Shown here piece by piece: positions 47,657-58,142 of a stretch of 64,000 nucleotides of DNA. A program made the translations under genes and the position numbers. The stretch spans positions 430,001 to 494,000 of the forward strand of contig CAJHZI010000276.1 of the NCBI GenBank assembly GCA_905160935.1, read 5' to 3'. Source of the DNA: Enchytraeus crypticus. Lineage: Eukaryota; Annelida; Clitellata; Enchytraeida; Enchytraeidae. The notes below the pieces were generated by a model that did not search any database, was not told where the DNA came from, and worked only from the letters and a program-made list of their open reading frames with translations. The first letter of the stretch is position 1; the number at the start of each line of letters is the position of its first letter.

Positions 47657-47863
47657 CTCATCATACATGCTTAACATACTATTATATACAGTTTGTATAT
47701 GTAATATATATTCTGAAAAAATAAGGAATACCTAATCGAGTAATAGATTCATTTAATCAATCAATATCTTGATCAAAAACACGCAAAAGTAATTTATAAC
47801 AAACCATAATAATAATGTGTAGCATATTATTAAAGCTTTAATAATTAATCAATTATAAATGTC

Positions 47864-48098
47864 ATAATAGCGTAGGGGTAACGTCATGAAGTTTTAAATG
47901 ACAGATCCTGAGGTGAATTGAACTCTCGTGGGTTCAAATCCCAGACGCGCTTTTCTGCGAGTGAAATCTCGGACATTCACTGGACTGGTTATACGGAAAA
48001 TGGTCTAAATTACCCAACGGTTTAAACATGTGGTATTAAAAAGTGATATATATGAACATAGTTGATCATTGCATTATAATGCGTGTATACTTTAAATG
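47864..48098 (+). repeat. tRNA-derived SINE, family B (single copy)
   Basis: GCGTAGGGGTAACGTCATGA, a B box in GTGGGTTCAAATCCCAGA, then ATTCACTGGACTGGTTATAC and ATTATAATGCGTG. The unit equals one arm of the inverted pair at 26195-26668. Confidence 0.8.
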
Positions 48099-48599
48099 CC
48101 TAAGGTTCATGGGATACATTCCTTCTTCATTTCCCAATCCCTGTTTAGTTACACTTCCACATATTAGACAAAAAGCTCTGTAGAGCTTTCTGAGTGAGTG
48201 TAAAACCAGACTGTGAGTACGATTATGTACCTCGAACGTGTCAGTTCGACAAACACCAGAAAGGGCACAAATTTTCAGTTTTTATTTAATTTAAAATTCG
48301 TATAATTTTACTGTAAAAGCCAAAACGTTTAACCGATACATAAACATTACAATTAAGTTAGACTTATTTTGACTAGCCTCTAAAATAACATTAAAATGAA
48401 TGTTTACAAAATTTAAAGTATTTTTCACAAAAATGCAATATTTACTCTTGTAGCCATTAGCAACTAATCAGTAACCTATTACATTAGCGCTAGACTAAAC
48501 TCTTCATAATTACAAATTTTTCTTAAACTTGAAAGGTCAATTGTATTTGATAAATCTAACTTTACAACCCTCTGAAATACTAAAAATCAAAGATCTTTA
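48099..48599. other. AT-rich stretch, nothing recognised
   Basis: No coding or repeat signal that I can support. Confidence 0.35.
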
Positions 48600-49895
48600 A
48601 AATAAGGTAGATATGGCATGACTGTTGTTTCAGCGAGACCAGTTTTAGAACAAGAGCGACTTGATTCCCAGCTTGTTCCACTTCTTCGAGTGGAAAACAA
48701 AGCATCTTTGTCCGATGTATTGTTAATAGTAATTTGTGTAATTAAGTTTAATTTAACGCTAATCGATCTCTAAACGGTTTTAAGATAAAGTATTGTTGCG
48801 CATTTGGATGTACAAATGCGAGTAATCCGGAAGCTACGGCACGAGGGATATCCTTTTATAGGTTGGAAATCATATTTTATATTAACAATTTATACCAAAA
48901 ATTAATAGGACTAGTCCTATGTTTTTAATAATTTCTTTTGTCAAGACGCTATAATTATATGAGTTGGCTTTATACTGTGTAAAGCAAATTAGGCATGTAC
49001 AAAATTTACCGACATGTTATGGATGTATTTTAAGCTATATTTTTGCTATCTTTTAAATGTTACTTTAGGCTACTAGTTAATTCTTGATAACGCCAAAGCT
49101 TCCATGAACACTTCACAGGCATGTTTCTTCCAAAACCGTGTTCTTAGGCGAATATTCCGATTCGTTGAGCTGGTTTTCTGAAGTTTAGGAGTTGTAGTTT
49201 TGGACCTATATTTTTGTTCATTGGCTTAGATTTGATTCGGCCTTTATGCAAAGGACTATCATTGATTCGATTGGATGCAAATGCCGTGTAATTTCTTGCA
49301 ATACTTCAGTCTAATTTTACCTAGTAAGTAGTGCATTACTATTATTGTGCTACTCATATACATGAAACATTCTTTATTATTAGGGCTATTTTGAAGTAGC
49401 TAAACTATAGAATTGCTTAATTACATGAATGCATAACAAATTCAACTATATAATTTTGATAAGTCATACTTTTGAATTGTTGACAAAGTTGTATAGTTTT
49501 TTCGAACTCAAATAATTATAATAAGTACGTATTCTATATAATTGTATATTATACTACTGTGATGTAATTACAAATTTACGGACTTTGAGAGTTTAATATC
49601 TTACTGGTTTATATGTTTAAAATTAATTTAATTGTTGCTAAGACAAAGTAATTTTAACATTATGTTAAAAATTAGTTAGCCACATATATTAGCTGCTTTA
49701 AAGTAATTATATAATTATATGTAATTAAAGATAAATTACCTAAGAGTACTTATATGTCTCTCTGGGCCTTTTATGTTGACTGGAATAGTGAACCTCTAAA
49801 TTAAATAAGGTTAAATATTTGTATATTACTTTTGTGGATGTTTATGTTACAGGTTTCCAAACAAGCCAGATCTACTGAGGCAGTGGGTTATCAAG
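48600..49895 (+). pseudogene. THAP-domain 5' end of a gene or P-like transposon, copy 1
   Basis: THAP domains are C2CH zinc fingers that bind DNA and sit at the N-terminus of P-element-type transposases and several host factors. Exon 1 (about 48792-48861) reads YCCAFGCTNASNPE...GISFYR; an in-phase exon 2 (49853-49895) reads FPNKPDLLRQWVIK. Together they give the C-x4-C, the F..FP turn and the conserved Trp of THAP. The start codon expected from copy 2 (ATGATG before TATTGTTGC) is mutated to ATAAAG here. About 190 bp of 5' flank are shared with 54299-54480. A duplicated flank plus coding start favours a transposon over a host gene. Downstream exons were not found. Confidence 0.55.
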
Positions 49896-50094
49896 GTTTG
49901 ATGAGTGGAAGGTATGCCATTGAGTTTAATCAGCCAATGTCCTGATGAGGCAAAAACAGATCAAACTACCAGAATTTCTGGAGCTCTGTTAGAAGTACTT
50001 ATGTTTTTAAAATACTGCTTTTCTCTATGCACTAAATGTAAAATTTATTTATTAGCTTACAAAAATATTAAGATTTAGTAATTATTAATTACAT

Positions 50095-50375
50095 TCTCCC
50101 CATGTTGTGTCCGGCTGCTTTAAAGAATTGACCAACCAGTGGCTGCATGTGTCATAGAAGGCAACTAAAGCACTAAGATCCATACCAACGTTAGAAAGGG
50201 CATTCGGGTGGTAAGCGGCTAGGCTCCTGAAATTGCTACACAAATTTAAAAGAATGGAAAAGTCTCAAATAGGGGATTGGCTGGTGGTGAGATGTAGGAC
50301 AGAGAGGATTTGAGACAGTCTATTCGTATCCCGACCATAGTTAAACTGGGATTTAAGGGCGAATGATGATGATGA
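50095..50375 (+). repeat. Dispersed repeat with (GAT)n tail, most complete copy
   Basis: Runs from ATGTTGTGTCCGGCTGCTTT to GGCGAATGATGATGATGAT, with all blocks seen in 10340-10590 and 5128-5320. The tail suggests mobilisation by an RTE-class LINE. Confidence 0.75.
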
Positions 50376-50990
50376 TTTCTTACATCTGCTACTCTATTCT
50401 TTAATTTCCTTTTTTTCTGCATTTCTTTATGTCAGCTTGATCGCTGTTCTAAAACAACTTGCCATCTTTCTCAAATTAAAATGCGGTTACTTTTGTTGCT
50501 TATGGGTTTTACTCAGTTTTTTTCAGTTTAAATAATGCCCACATCTACTTGACCGGGCAAAGCAAGTTTTACCTATTCAAATGCACCATCATGCTAATAA
50601 TAATAAGTAGAATAGTTACTGTAGACATGGAATGGATAGTTAATCCTATGCAATGGGATAAACTTTTGGATTCATTGTCGATTAAATTATGCTATATAAT
50701 AGTTTTCATTTGTGTTAATTGTTCAAGTCTCTTTTAAGCATTAATTTATATTTTATTTAATTATTGCAGGAACATAACTACACGGTATTTACTTCTCGAA
50801 AGTGGAAGTATTGATCACTGTATTTGTCGAGTATGAAGAAGAAGCATACAGCTGAAAATTACAAGACATTGTGAAAAGCGTCTTAAGGTGGAAGATCGTG
50901 CATCCCTCAATCAATCCCTCCAGCAGTGGAGGCAGCTCTCCAGGCACAAGGTCTTCGGACCTTGTTTTAAATATAATAACGCAAACTCAG

Positions 50991-51066
50991 AGTCTTCGCT
51001 GGAGCTAAAGAAGCAACAAGATGCAGCCTACTATTTGATGAGGATGAAAGCATGAGGAGGGAGGAG
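50991..51066 (+). CDS. Possible internal exon of the unidentified gene at 51 kb
   Basis: Acceptor AACTCAG before 50991 and donor GAG-gtacct at 51066. In the frame that joins the next exon at phase 0 it reads FDEDESMRREE, giving a charged run into AKLKLKSEEQERD. A second open stretch just upstream (about 50876-50950, with LNQSLQQWRQLSRHK) looks coding but does not join in phase. Exon-level certainty is low. Confidence 0.35.
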
Positions 51067-51247
51067 GTACCTACAGGGGGGATATGATCTTATCTGTGAG
51101 CGACAATACAAGGTTAATAGAGAGGCGAGTAAAGAGGCGAGAAATAGCGAGATTAAGTTACGTAATGAGTCAAATTGTTTAACAACAATCAATCAATTTT
51201 TCACACAGCACACCAACTAGTTCTAAATTTTCGCGTCTTCGTCTCAG

Positions 51248-51715
51248 GCCAAACTGAAACTGAAATCAGAGGAACAAGAACGGGACTCTAAAGATGTCGT
51301 ATCAGAGGACTCTACTCTCACAGATGCTGAGGCTGGGTCACCTAAGTCACGTGACCGACTCTCCAAATCCAGCCTGCCAGCAGCTTCCAGCTCGTCGTGG
51401 AGTCCTGGTGCGCAGCCAAGGACGCTCGTAATGCCTCTCTGTCTCTTCACCCACTCCAAACAGAACAGAGGACCAAAACGGGGCCAGTCCTCAGAGAGCA
51501 TTCCCGAGACAGCCGAGCAGTGTGAAGAGGATGAGGCACTGGGTGCAGCTGGGTCTCTTCTCCACCGAGACTGTGTCCAGAGTGGACCCAGTACAAGGAG
51601 GTCCAGTCTGGGAGCCAGGCCTCCGCGCCCCTCCTCTGAGAGAGCCAAGAGAGATGCGTTCATACACAGGCACAATCTGACTGAGATCAGCTCGGGGCGT
51701 ACTGATGGCTACTGA
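51248..51715 (+). CDS. Terminal exon of an unidentified protein-coding gene
   Basis: An acceptor (CGTCTCAG) precedes an open frame of 155 codons ending at TGA 51713-51715. It is clearly richer in G+C than the surrounding AT-rich DNA, which argues for real coding sequence. The protein is hydrophilic: a charged N-terminal part (KLKLKSEEQERD), Ser-rich middle with likely phosphorylation sites, several RxxS-type motifs (STRRSSLG), and a C-terminus HRHNLTEISSGRTDGY. No transmembrane segment, no domain that I recognise. It may be the disordered tail of a signalling or cytoskeletal protein. It could also be a fragment of a gene disrupted by the repeats around it. Confidence 0.5.
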   Translation, partial: AKLKLKSEEQERDSKDVVSEDSTLTDAEAGSPKSRDRLSKSSLPAASSSSWSPGAQPRTLVMPLCLFTHSKQNRGPKRGQSSESIPETAEQCEEDEALGAAGSLLHRDCVQSGPSTRRSSLGARPPRPSSERAKRDAFIHRHNLTEISSGRTDGY

Positions 51716-53229
51716 TCTTATAGTGCCTAGGTGATAGCTACTTATAATTATCATTATACTAGATTAGTTAAGCCCAGGACTTGTTGAATTTATATTAATA
51801 ATCATTTCACATCTGCTCTTGGTCATGTTAGCATCAGTTTAATATTTTGAATTTAATATTTTGAGGTTTGATTCCATTAGCGGACTCATGTGAATGTCGC
51901 TAAATCAATGAACAATCAATCCAGATCGAGTCCTTATGGCTTTTCCTATGTGTTCTATTAGAGGCAAAACACGTGATTGTAGAAACGAAGAGTCACTATG
52001 TCTATGTTACCATTCTAATTGGCTGTGAGTTTTCAGTGTGATCCTAGTAATTCCCTTTACTTTGGGCTGATCTTCTGGATTTTGCACTGTTTTTGGAACT
52101 TTCATTTTGCTTGCCGACTTGATTTTGACTCAATAGTGCTCGATGTTGTCATTGATGACTGCAGCACTCTAATTGTTGTTATTATTGTCAAAAGCTCAAT
52201 CAGCAACGTCAAATATTATCGCGGCATCATTTTGATAATCCCTCAGTATTAATGCTAAATCACTGTAATTTGCTGAGTATAAATTTGTGGTGTGTATATA
52301 TTTAAATTTTTTCTAATTCTTAAATATTAACCATAATTACAGCTCTGTCATCTGTCCACTTTAAATTTGGCATATTTCTAATTTCTAATTAAACACTTTT
52401 CCTATATAATAACCTTTTTATTTATCTATTTCTATTAATGAGGTAATCCCTTCACAAATGGCAATGCCTTATCCACGCCTTAATGTTGCTTATAACTTGG
52501 TATTAATATGGCTTCTGAGGTGGTTTCCCATTGACTTCCTCAGTTAATAAAACTATATTGGAATAACTTGAATTTTGTTTTGTCTACTGGAATGCTGTGC
52601 AAACTCATATTTAAAATTCAAGAATCACAAAATGCTTATTTGATGGTGCTATTTTATGTTCTACAAATATAAAAGTCATAACCTGTTCGATATTGGTATT
52701 TGTTGTATTACAATTGTTTAAATAATGTTTTTTAATATTTTCTATCATTGATACGATTACATCCTTATCCTAACTATGATGTAGCCTTTAGCTTGCAAGA
52801 AATTTGGCTTATGAAGTGGTTTGCCTTTGCCTTCCTCAGTTCCTGCCTAGTTGCTTCTTATAACACTCAAGATTACACTTGTTTTATTCTTCAGTGACCC
52901 AGTACATTTTACTATCAGATCAGCACGGCTCGGATTAGAATAGAATAGAAAATATGTTTATTTTTTCAGCAAAGACACAAAATTCATGATCGACATACAA
53001 TGGCTCAACAGCAATTACTTCATCTATAGGGAGAAAAAATGTGTCGTCAGTTGAGATACAGAGTATCTTATCTAGCTGATTGCGGTGATAATTATGCTGC
53101 TTACAGTTCTTAATAAAGATAGTATTAGTTCGCAGTTCATAATACATATAAAGTTGAACCTATAATCTACATGTGTAAGCAGAGCTAAATGACTAATAGG
53201 CCTAAAATAAAAATGAACACCCAATAAAA
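51716..53229. other. Intergenic; includes a CR1 3'-end fragment at 52050-52185
   Basis: 52050-52185 reads, on the plus strand, TCTTCTGGATTTTG, CGACTTGATTTTGACTCAAT, AGTGCTCGATGTTGTCATTG and CACTCTAATTGTTGTTATT, the sense strand of the family's 3' end. The rest shows nothing I can name. Confidence 0.5.
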
Positions 53230-53320
53230 ATGCAATTCGAACCCACGAGGATTAAATTCACCTTGGGATATGTCATTTAAAACTTCATGACACTACACCT
53301 GCGCTAATAAGACATTCTAC
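53230..53320 (-). repeat. Family B SINE fragment, followed by (AT)n at about 53328-53368
   Basis: AATTCGAACCCACGAGG, AAACTTCATGACACTAC and GCGCTAATAAGACATTC match the outer end of the minus-strand unit. Confidence 0.6.
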
Positions 53321-53747
53321 ATACATATATATATATAATATATATATATATATAATATATATATATATGTATATTTCTTTTCTACACTTCCATTTGATTG
53401 AAAGAAGATATTTACAGAAGTATGAAAAAAGCTTTTAAAATTACAAATTTCACACAATTCTTTCATAAAATTTCGATGCTACTGCATGTAAATGAAGCCA
53501 GAACAGTACATACTTAAGGTGAATATTAATAAGTTTTCTATAATGTATTGCATAAATTTTATGTATACATTTTGACAGCTCGGCCGGGAATCAAACGTAG
53601 GGGCTTTATAATACACAGCAGAACTTGTCATGTCAAATTTCACTATTGTAACAGACCACTCACCACAGTGAGCTGTTTGAAAATTCTAAGAAATAATAGG
53701 TTGCAGTTATAAAAAAGCTACATGCTTAAAGAGATTATGGCTATCAA

Positions 53748-53945
53748 GATTAAAGTAAACACGCATAATAGTGAAATGATCAACTTCGTTGATATCTATC
53801 ACTTTTAACACCATATGTTTAATCTGTTAGGCAATTTAATCCATTTTCCGTATAACCAGTCCAGTGAATGTCCGAGATATTTCTCTCAGATCAGCGCGGC
53901 TGGGATTCGAACCCACGAGGGTTCAATTCACCTCAGGAAATAGAG
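53748..53945 (-). repeat. tRNA-derived SINE, family B
   Basis: AGTAAACACGCATAATAG, TTTTCCGTATAACCAGTCCA, then GGGATTCGAACCCACGAGGG; the reverse complement of 47864-48098. Confidence 0.8.
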
Positions 53946-54298
53946 CGAGCAATTTAAGTAATTTAAACATACAAGACAGAGCGAGAAATTTAAGTAAATT
54001 AAATATATAAGACAACAAACAAGTCTACTGTCAAGTGATTTTTGTTCATCCTAATAATCAGACAGATCATATATGTGCTGGTAAATTATTTCATTTCAGT
54101 TGAAAAACTTTTAAATTAGTTAAGAACTTCATTTTTTATACCTTTAAATAGCTATCAACTGATATTGTTTTCCACTGGTGATCATCACCATGGTGATGCA
54201 ATACAAAATTGGTTGTTGGCATCTGTGCAAGTCTTGAACTTAATGTTTACAATTGTTGAGATAGCCTTTGCCACTTCTATTATTTTTCAATATTCTAT

Positions 54299-54566
54299 GA
54301 TATGGCATGACCGTTGTTTCAGCGATACCAGTTTTGTAACAAGAGCGACTTGATTTCCAGCATTCTCCACTTAATCGAAAGGGTAAACAAAGCCCCTTTG
54401 ACATATGTGTATTTAATAGTAATTTCCGTATTTTCAGATTTATTTCATGATATTCGGTCTTTAAACGGTTTGAATATGATGTATTGTTGCGCAATTTGGT
54501 ATACAAATTCCAGAAATCCGGAACTAAAGAACGGGGGAATATCCTTTAAGAGATTTGAAATAGAAT
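54299..54566 (+). pseudogene. THAP-domain 5' end, copy 2
   Basis: Shares its 5' flank with 48610-48790 (GATATGGCATGAC, GTTGTTTCAGCGA, AGAGCGACTTGAT). The start ATGATG is kept, but the second zinc-ligand Cys is changed (CCAIWYTNS against CCAFGCTNA in copy 1), so the finger is broken. No second exon was found before the CR1 fragment. A direct repeat of about 75 bp flanks this region (54145-54230 and 54735-54812). Confidence 0.5.
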
Positions 54567-54974
54567 TTGTTTGCACTTTGCATTATAAAAATATACATCC
54601 ATTTAATAGGAATTCGTTTCAAATAATTTTTTGTCATAACGATATGTTGGATAGATGTGACGATAAATGTGCTCCTAAAGTGTTTCATTATCGTTCAAAA
54701 GATTTAAAAATGTTCAAAAAATACATTATTTTATGCCTTTAAATAACTATCAGCTGATATTGTTACCTCCGGCTACCAAAATTAGTTGTTGGCATCTGTG
54801 CAAAGTTTCTATTTTCTCACCCGGTTGAGAAAGATCATGAGCACACGACCTGTAATCCTTTAAGATAAATTATCTTACAACTGAGATACAGTTAGATCAA
54901 GTGACAGCTCCTTCAGTAGGCCCTACATGCTGTCCAGAGCGACACAACACACGAAAACTAACAATGGGAATGTT

Positions 54975-55738
54975 AACTTAACCACACAATAACGATAGAG
55001 AGTGATAACATAACAACAATTAGAGTACTACAGTCATCAATGAATACATCGAGCACTATTGAGACAAAATCAAGACGGCTAGCAAAAAGAAGTTCCAAAA
55101 ACCGCGCAAATTCCAAAATCCAGAAAATCCGTCCAAAGATAAGGCAATTAAAGAAAAGAAGGTTTAGGCACTGGTCGCAACTCATGGACACCAGACGGAA
55201 AAGAGAGATGGAAAAGATAGGTCTGCAACTGTCTATCTAGAACTGCTCACAGGAAAGCAAAGGCCGATGTGATTCAAACGAAGATTTCCTACGATTGGAT
55301 GGTAGAGAATTCCAGATCTGCGGAGCAGCATGCTGGAAAGAACGATTAGATAGCTTAGAGCGCGAAGGTAAGCTAGGTCTCACAAGAGAAATTAATTTAG
55401 AAGACCGAATAACAGCAGGCTGCATCAATTAAATCAAGTGAGACATACAAGTTTGTCCAGGGATGGTGATGGACTTATAGGTTAACGAAGCTGCTTTGTA
55501 AATGATACGCTCTTTAATCTTTAGCCAGTGCAAAGACTTTAATATGGGCATAATATGTGAGCACTTGGAACTACAAAAAATTGCTCGCGCAAGAGAATTC
55601 TGAATAAACTTTTCAATCGATCAATCTCACAGCCAGAGAGATTTAAAAACAGGGAATTGCAGTAGTCCAATTTCGATTGCACAATGGCAGCATTAATTGT
55701 AGCAGCTGTCTCACGTGACAAATATGGAAGTAAGTACT
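54975..55738 (-). pseudogene. CR1-type LINE, 3' part of reverse transcriptase plus 3' UTR, cut by the PolB element
   Basis: Minus strand: LKYLLPYLSRETAATINAA, SKLDYCNSLFLNLSG, then in another frame RSFQHAAPQIWNSLPSN, the usual C-terminal order of CR1/Jockey-group ORF2. The 3' UTR (about 55150-54995) is the unit scattered elsewhere in the window. Coding homology stops at the outer end of the 8.2 kb palindromic element, showing that the LINE was there first. Confidence 0.8.
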
Positions 55739-58140
55739 TTAGTAACCCCAATACTGGAACAAGCCCAGCTACGGTTTAGCCTATTAGCGTATAGCCTAGC
55801 AGCTGCTAGCAGCAGCTGCTGCGGCGGTGGCGCGTTGCTGCTGCGGGTCGTCGCGTTGTTGCGAGCGCGTTGCTGTAAGCGGCGGCGCTGCTGTGGGGGA
55901 GGATGACGCGGTGAGGGGTGATGACGCACTACCGGGCGGCTCTGCAGCGGCTTGTCTAGACAAGTCTGCGATCACAACGGTTCCACTTGATGAAAAACAG
56001 ATGTGACGTGAAGCAACCTTGACGCGGTTAGAGAATGTTCTAGAGTTTCAAAACAAACATATTACGTAGTTGCACACGTATAGTCAAGTCTGCAATTATA
56101 CATTGTGGTGAAACCGTTCATTCTTAATTAGCTGTCCTATTTATTGCGCAGCGTTTAGAAATGTGCAATAGATACGTACGCTGTCTGTATGCACCGCATC
56201 TGTTGTTATGATGTATGCAAATTGTAAAGACTTTTTCAGTTAGATGTCTCTAAGTGTTAACATGAAGTGTTTATAAACAGTAAGCACTTTTCCAACAAGG
56301 CATCTTTATCAACTTTAAATTTACCAAGACGTATTTCTATCAACATTAACTTTACCAAGCCATGTTTTTATCAACTTTAACATTAGCAAGTTATGTTTAT
56401 TTTATAAAATTTATTATCACGAAGACATGCTTTTATCATCTTTAAATACACCAAGGCATCTTTTTACCAACTTTAACTTTAACAAGTTACGCTTTTATCA
56501 ATTTTAAATTTATCAAATCTTATTTTTATCAAATTTAAATTTAGCAAGTTAATTTGCTACCAAATTTAAATTTATCATGTCATCTTTTTATTAACTTTAA
56601 CTAGAGCAAGTTAAGTTTTTATCAATTTGAAATTTATCAGATGACCTGCGCAATAATAGCTGCGTTGTGCAGCCTAAAAGCTAGTGATGACGCACTATCA
56701 GATGACCCAAGCAACCTAAGGAGGGACACACTGATCTATACTGCGCAATAACAGCTGCTGCATGCGGCTGTGGGCAGCGGCGGGCAGCGACGCGCTTCTG
56801 CGGTAGACAGCTTCTGCGGCGGCGAGCTTCTGAGGCGGCGCGCTGCTGCGCACAGCCTAGAATGATGACTCATTCTCACGCGCACAATTGTTATTTTAAC
56901 CTAGTAAGCTTGACGTAAACATGATGACTTATTCGCACGCGCACAATTGTTATTTTAACCTAGTAAGCTGGGCGTAAACATGATACCTAAATCTCACGCT
57001 CAGAATTGTTATTTTGACCTACTAAGCTCGACGTAAACACGATGACTCTTTCAAGTCATATTTTTTATCAACCTTAACTTTAACAAGTGAAGTTTTTGTC
57101 AATTTTAAATTTATCAGGTCATCTTTTTTATCATCTTTAACTTTAAGTAGTTAAGTTTTTATCATCATTAACTTTACCAAGGTGTGTTTAAACCAAATTT
57201 ATTATAATGAAGGTGTGTTTTTATCAACTGTAACTTTAGCAAGTCATGTTTTTATCAAATTTAACTTTATTAAGGTGTGATTTTATCAACTTTAATTTTT
57301 AGCAAGTAAAGTTTTTATCAAGTGTAGCTTTACCAAATCATTTTTCTATCAATTTTAATTTTAAAAAGTTATGTTTTTATCAATTTTATTATTTTGGGGA
57401 TGTGATTCTATCAACATTAACTATACAAAGTCATGTCTTTATCAACTTTAACTTTACTAAGGCGTGTTTTTATCATCCGTAAATTTATCAAGGTGTGTTT
57501 TTATCAACTTTAATTTACCAAGTTATCTTTTTCATGAACTTTAACTTTACCCAGTCATCTTTTTATCAACCTTAACTTTAACAAGTTAAATTTATATCAA
57601 TTTGAAATTTATCAGATCATCTTTTTTATCATCATTAACTTTATCAAGATGTGTTTTAAATAAAATTTATTATAATGAAGGTGTGTTTTTATCAACTGTA
57701 ACTTTAGCAAGTCATGTTTCATCAAGTTTAACTTTATTAAGGTGTGATTTTATCAACTTTAATTTTAGCAAGTTAAGTTTTTATCAAGTGTAGCTTTACC
57801 AAGTCATATTTCTATCAACTTTAATTTTAACAAGATTTTTTTCAAATTTATTATCATGATGGACTGTTTTTATCAATTTTAAATTTAGCAAGTTAAGTTT
57901 TTGTCAAGCGTAACTTTATCAAGCCATATTTTTTATCAACTTTAACATTAACAAGTTATGTTTTTATAAAATTTATTATCATGAAGGTGTGTTTTTATCA
58001 ATTTTAAATTTTGCAAGTTAAGTTTTTATCCACTATAATTTTATCAAGTCATCTTTTTATCAACTTTAACTTTAACAAGTTATGTTTTTTTTCTAAAATT
58101 TATTATTTTGAAGGTGTGCTTCTATCAACATTAACTTAGT
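55738..58140 (+). repeat. Left inverted arm of the PolB element
   Basis: Outer GC-rich block with CAGCTGCTAGCAGCAGCTGC-type palindromes (55795-55975), then linker (to about 56290). About 31 bp units built on TTTTTATCAACTTTAACTTTA occupy 56290-56640 and 57045-58140 (about 45 units). A GC-rich block (56640-56865) and three copies of an about 55 bp unit with CTCACGCGCACAATTGTTAT (56870-57045) sit between the two runs. Confidence 0.85.
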
Positions 58141-58142
58141 AT

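Noticed and set aside
55539-55929. ORFs in GC-rich sequence at the left end of the PolB element (and mirror ORFs at 63650-63899)
   Set aside because: They lie in inverted-repeat termini with palindromic CAGCTGCTAGC words, have low-complexity Ala/Arg/Ser content and no family match.
56290-58140. CRISPR-like array
   Set aside because: The about 31 bp units are contiguous and degenerate with no unique spacers, and the genome is eukaryotic.
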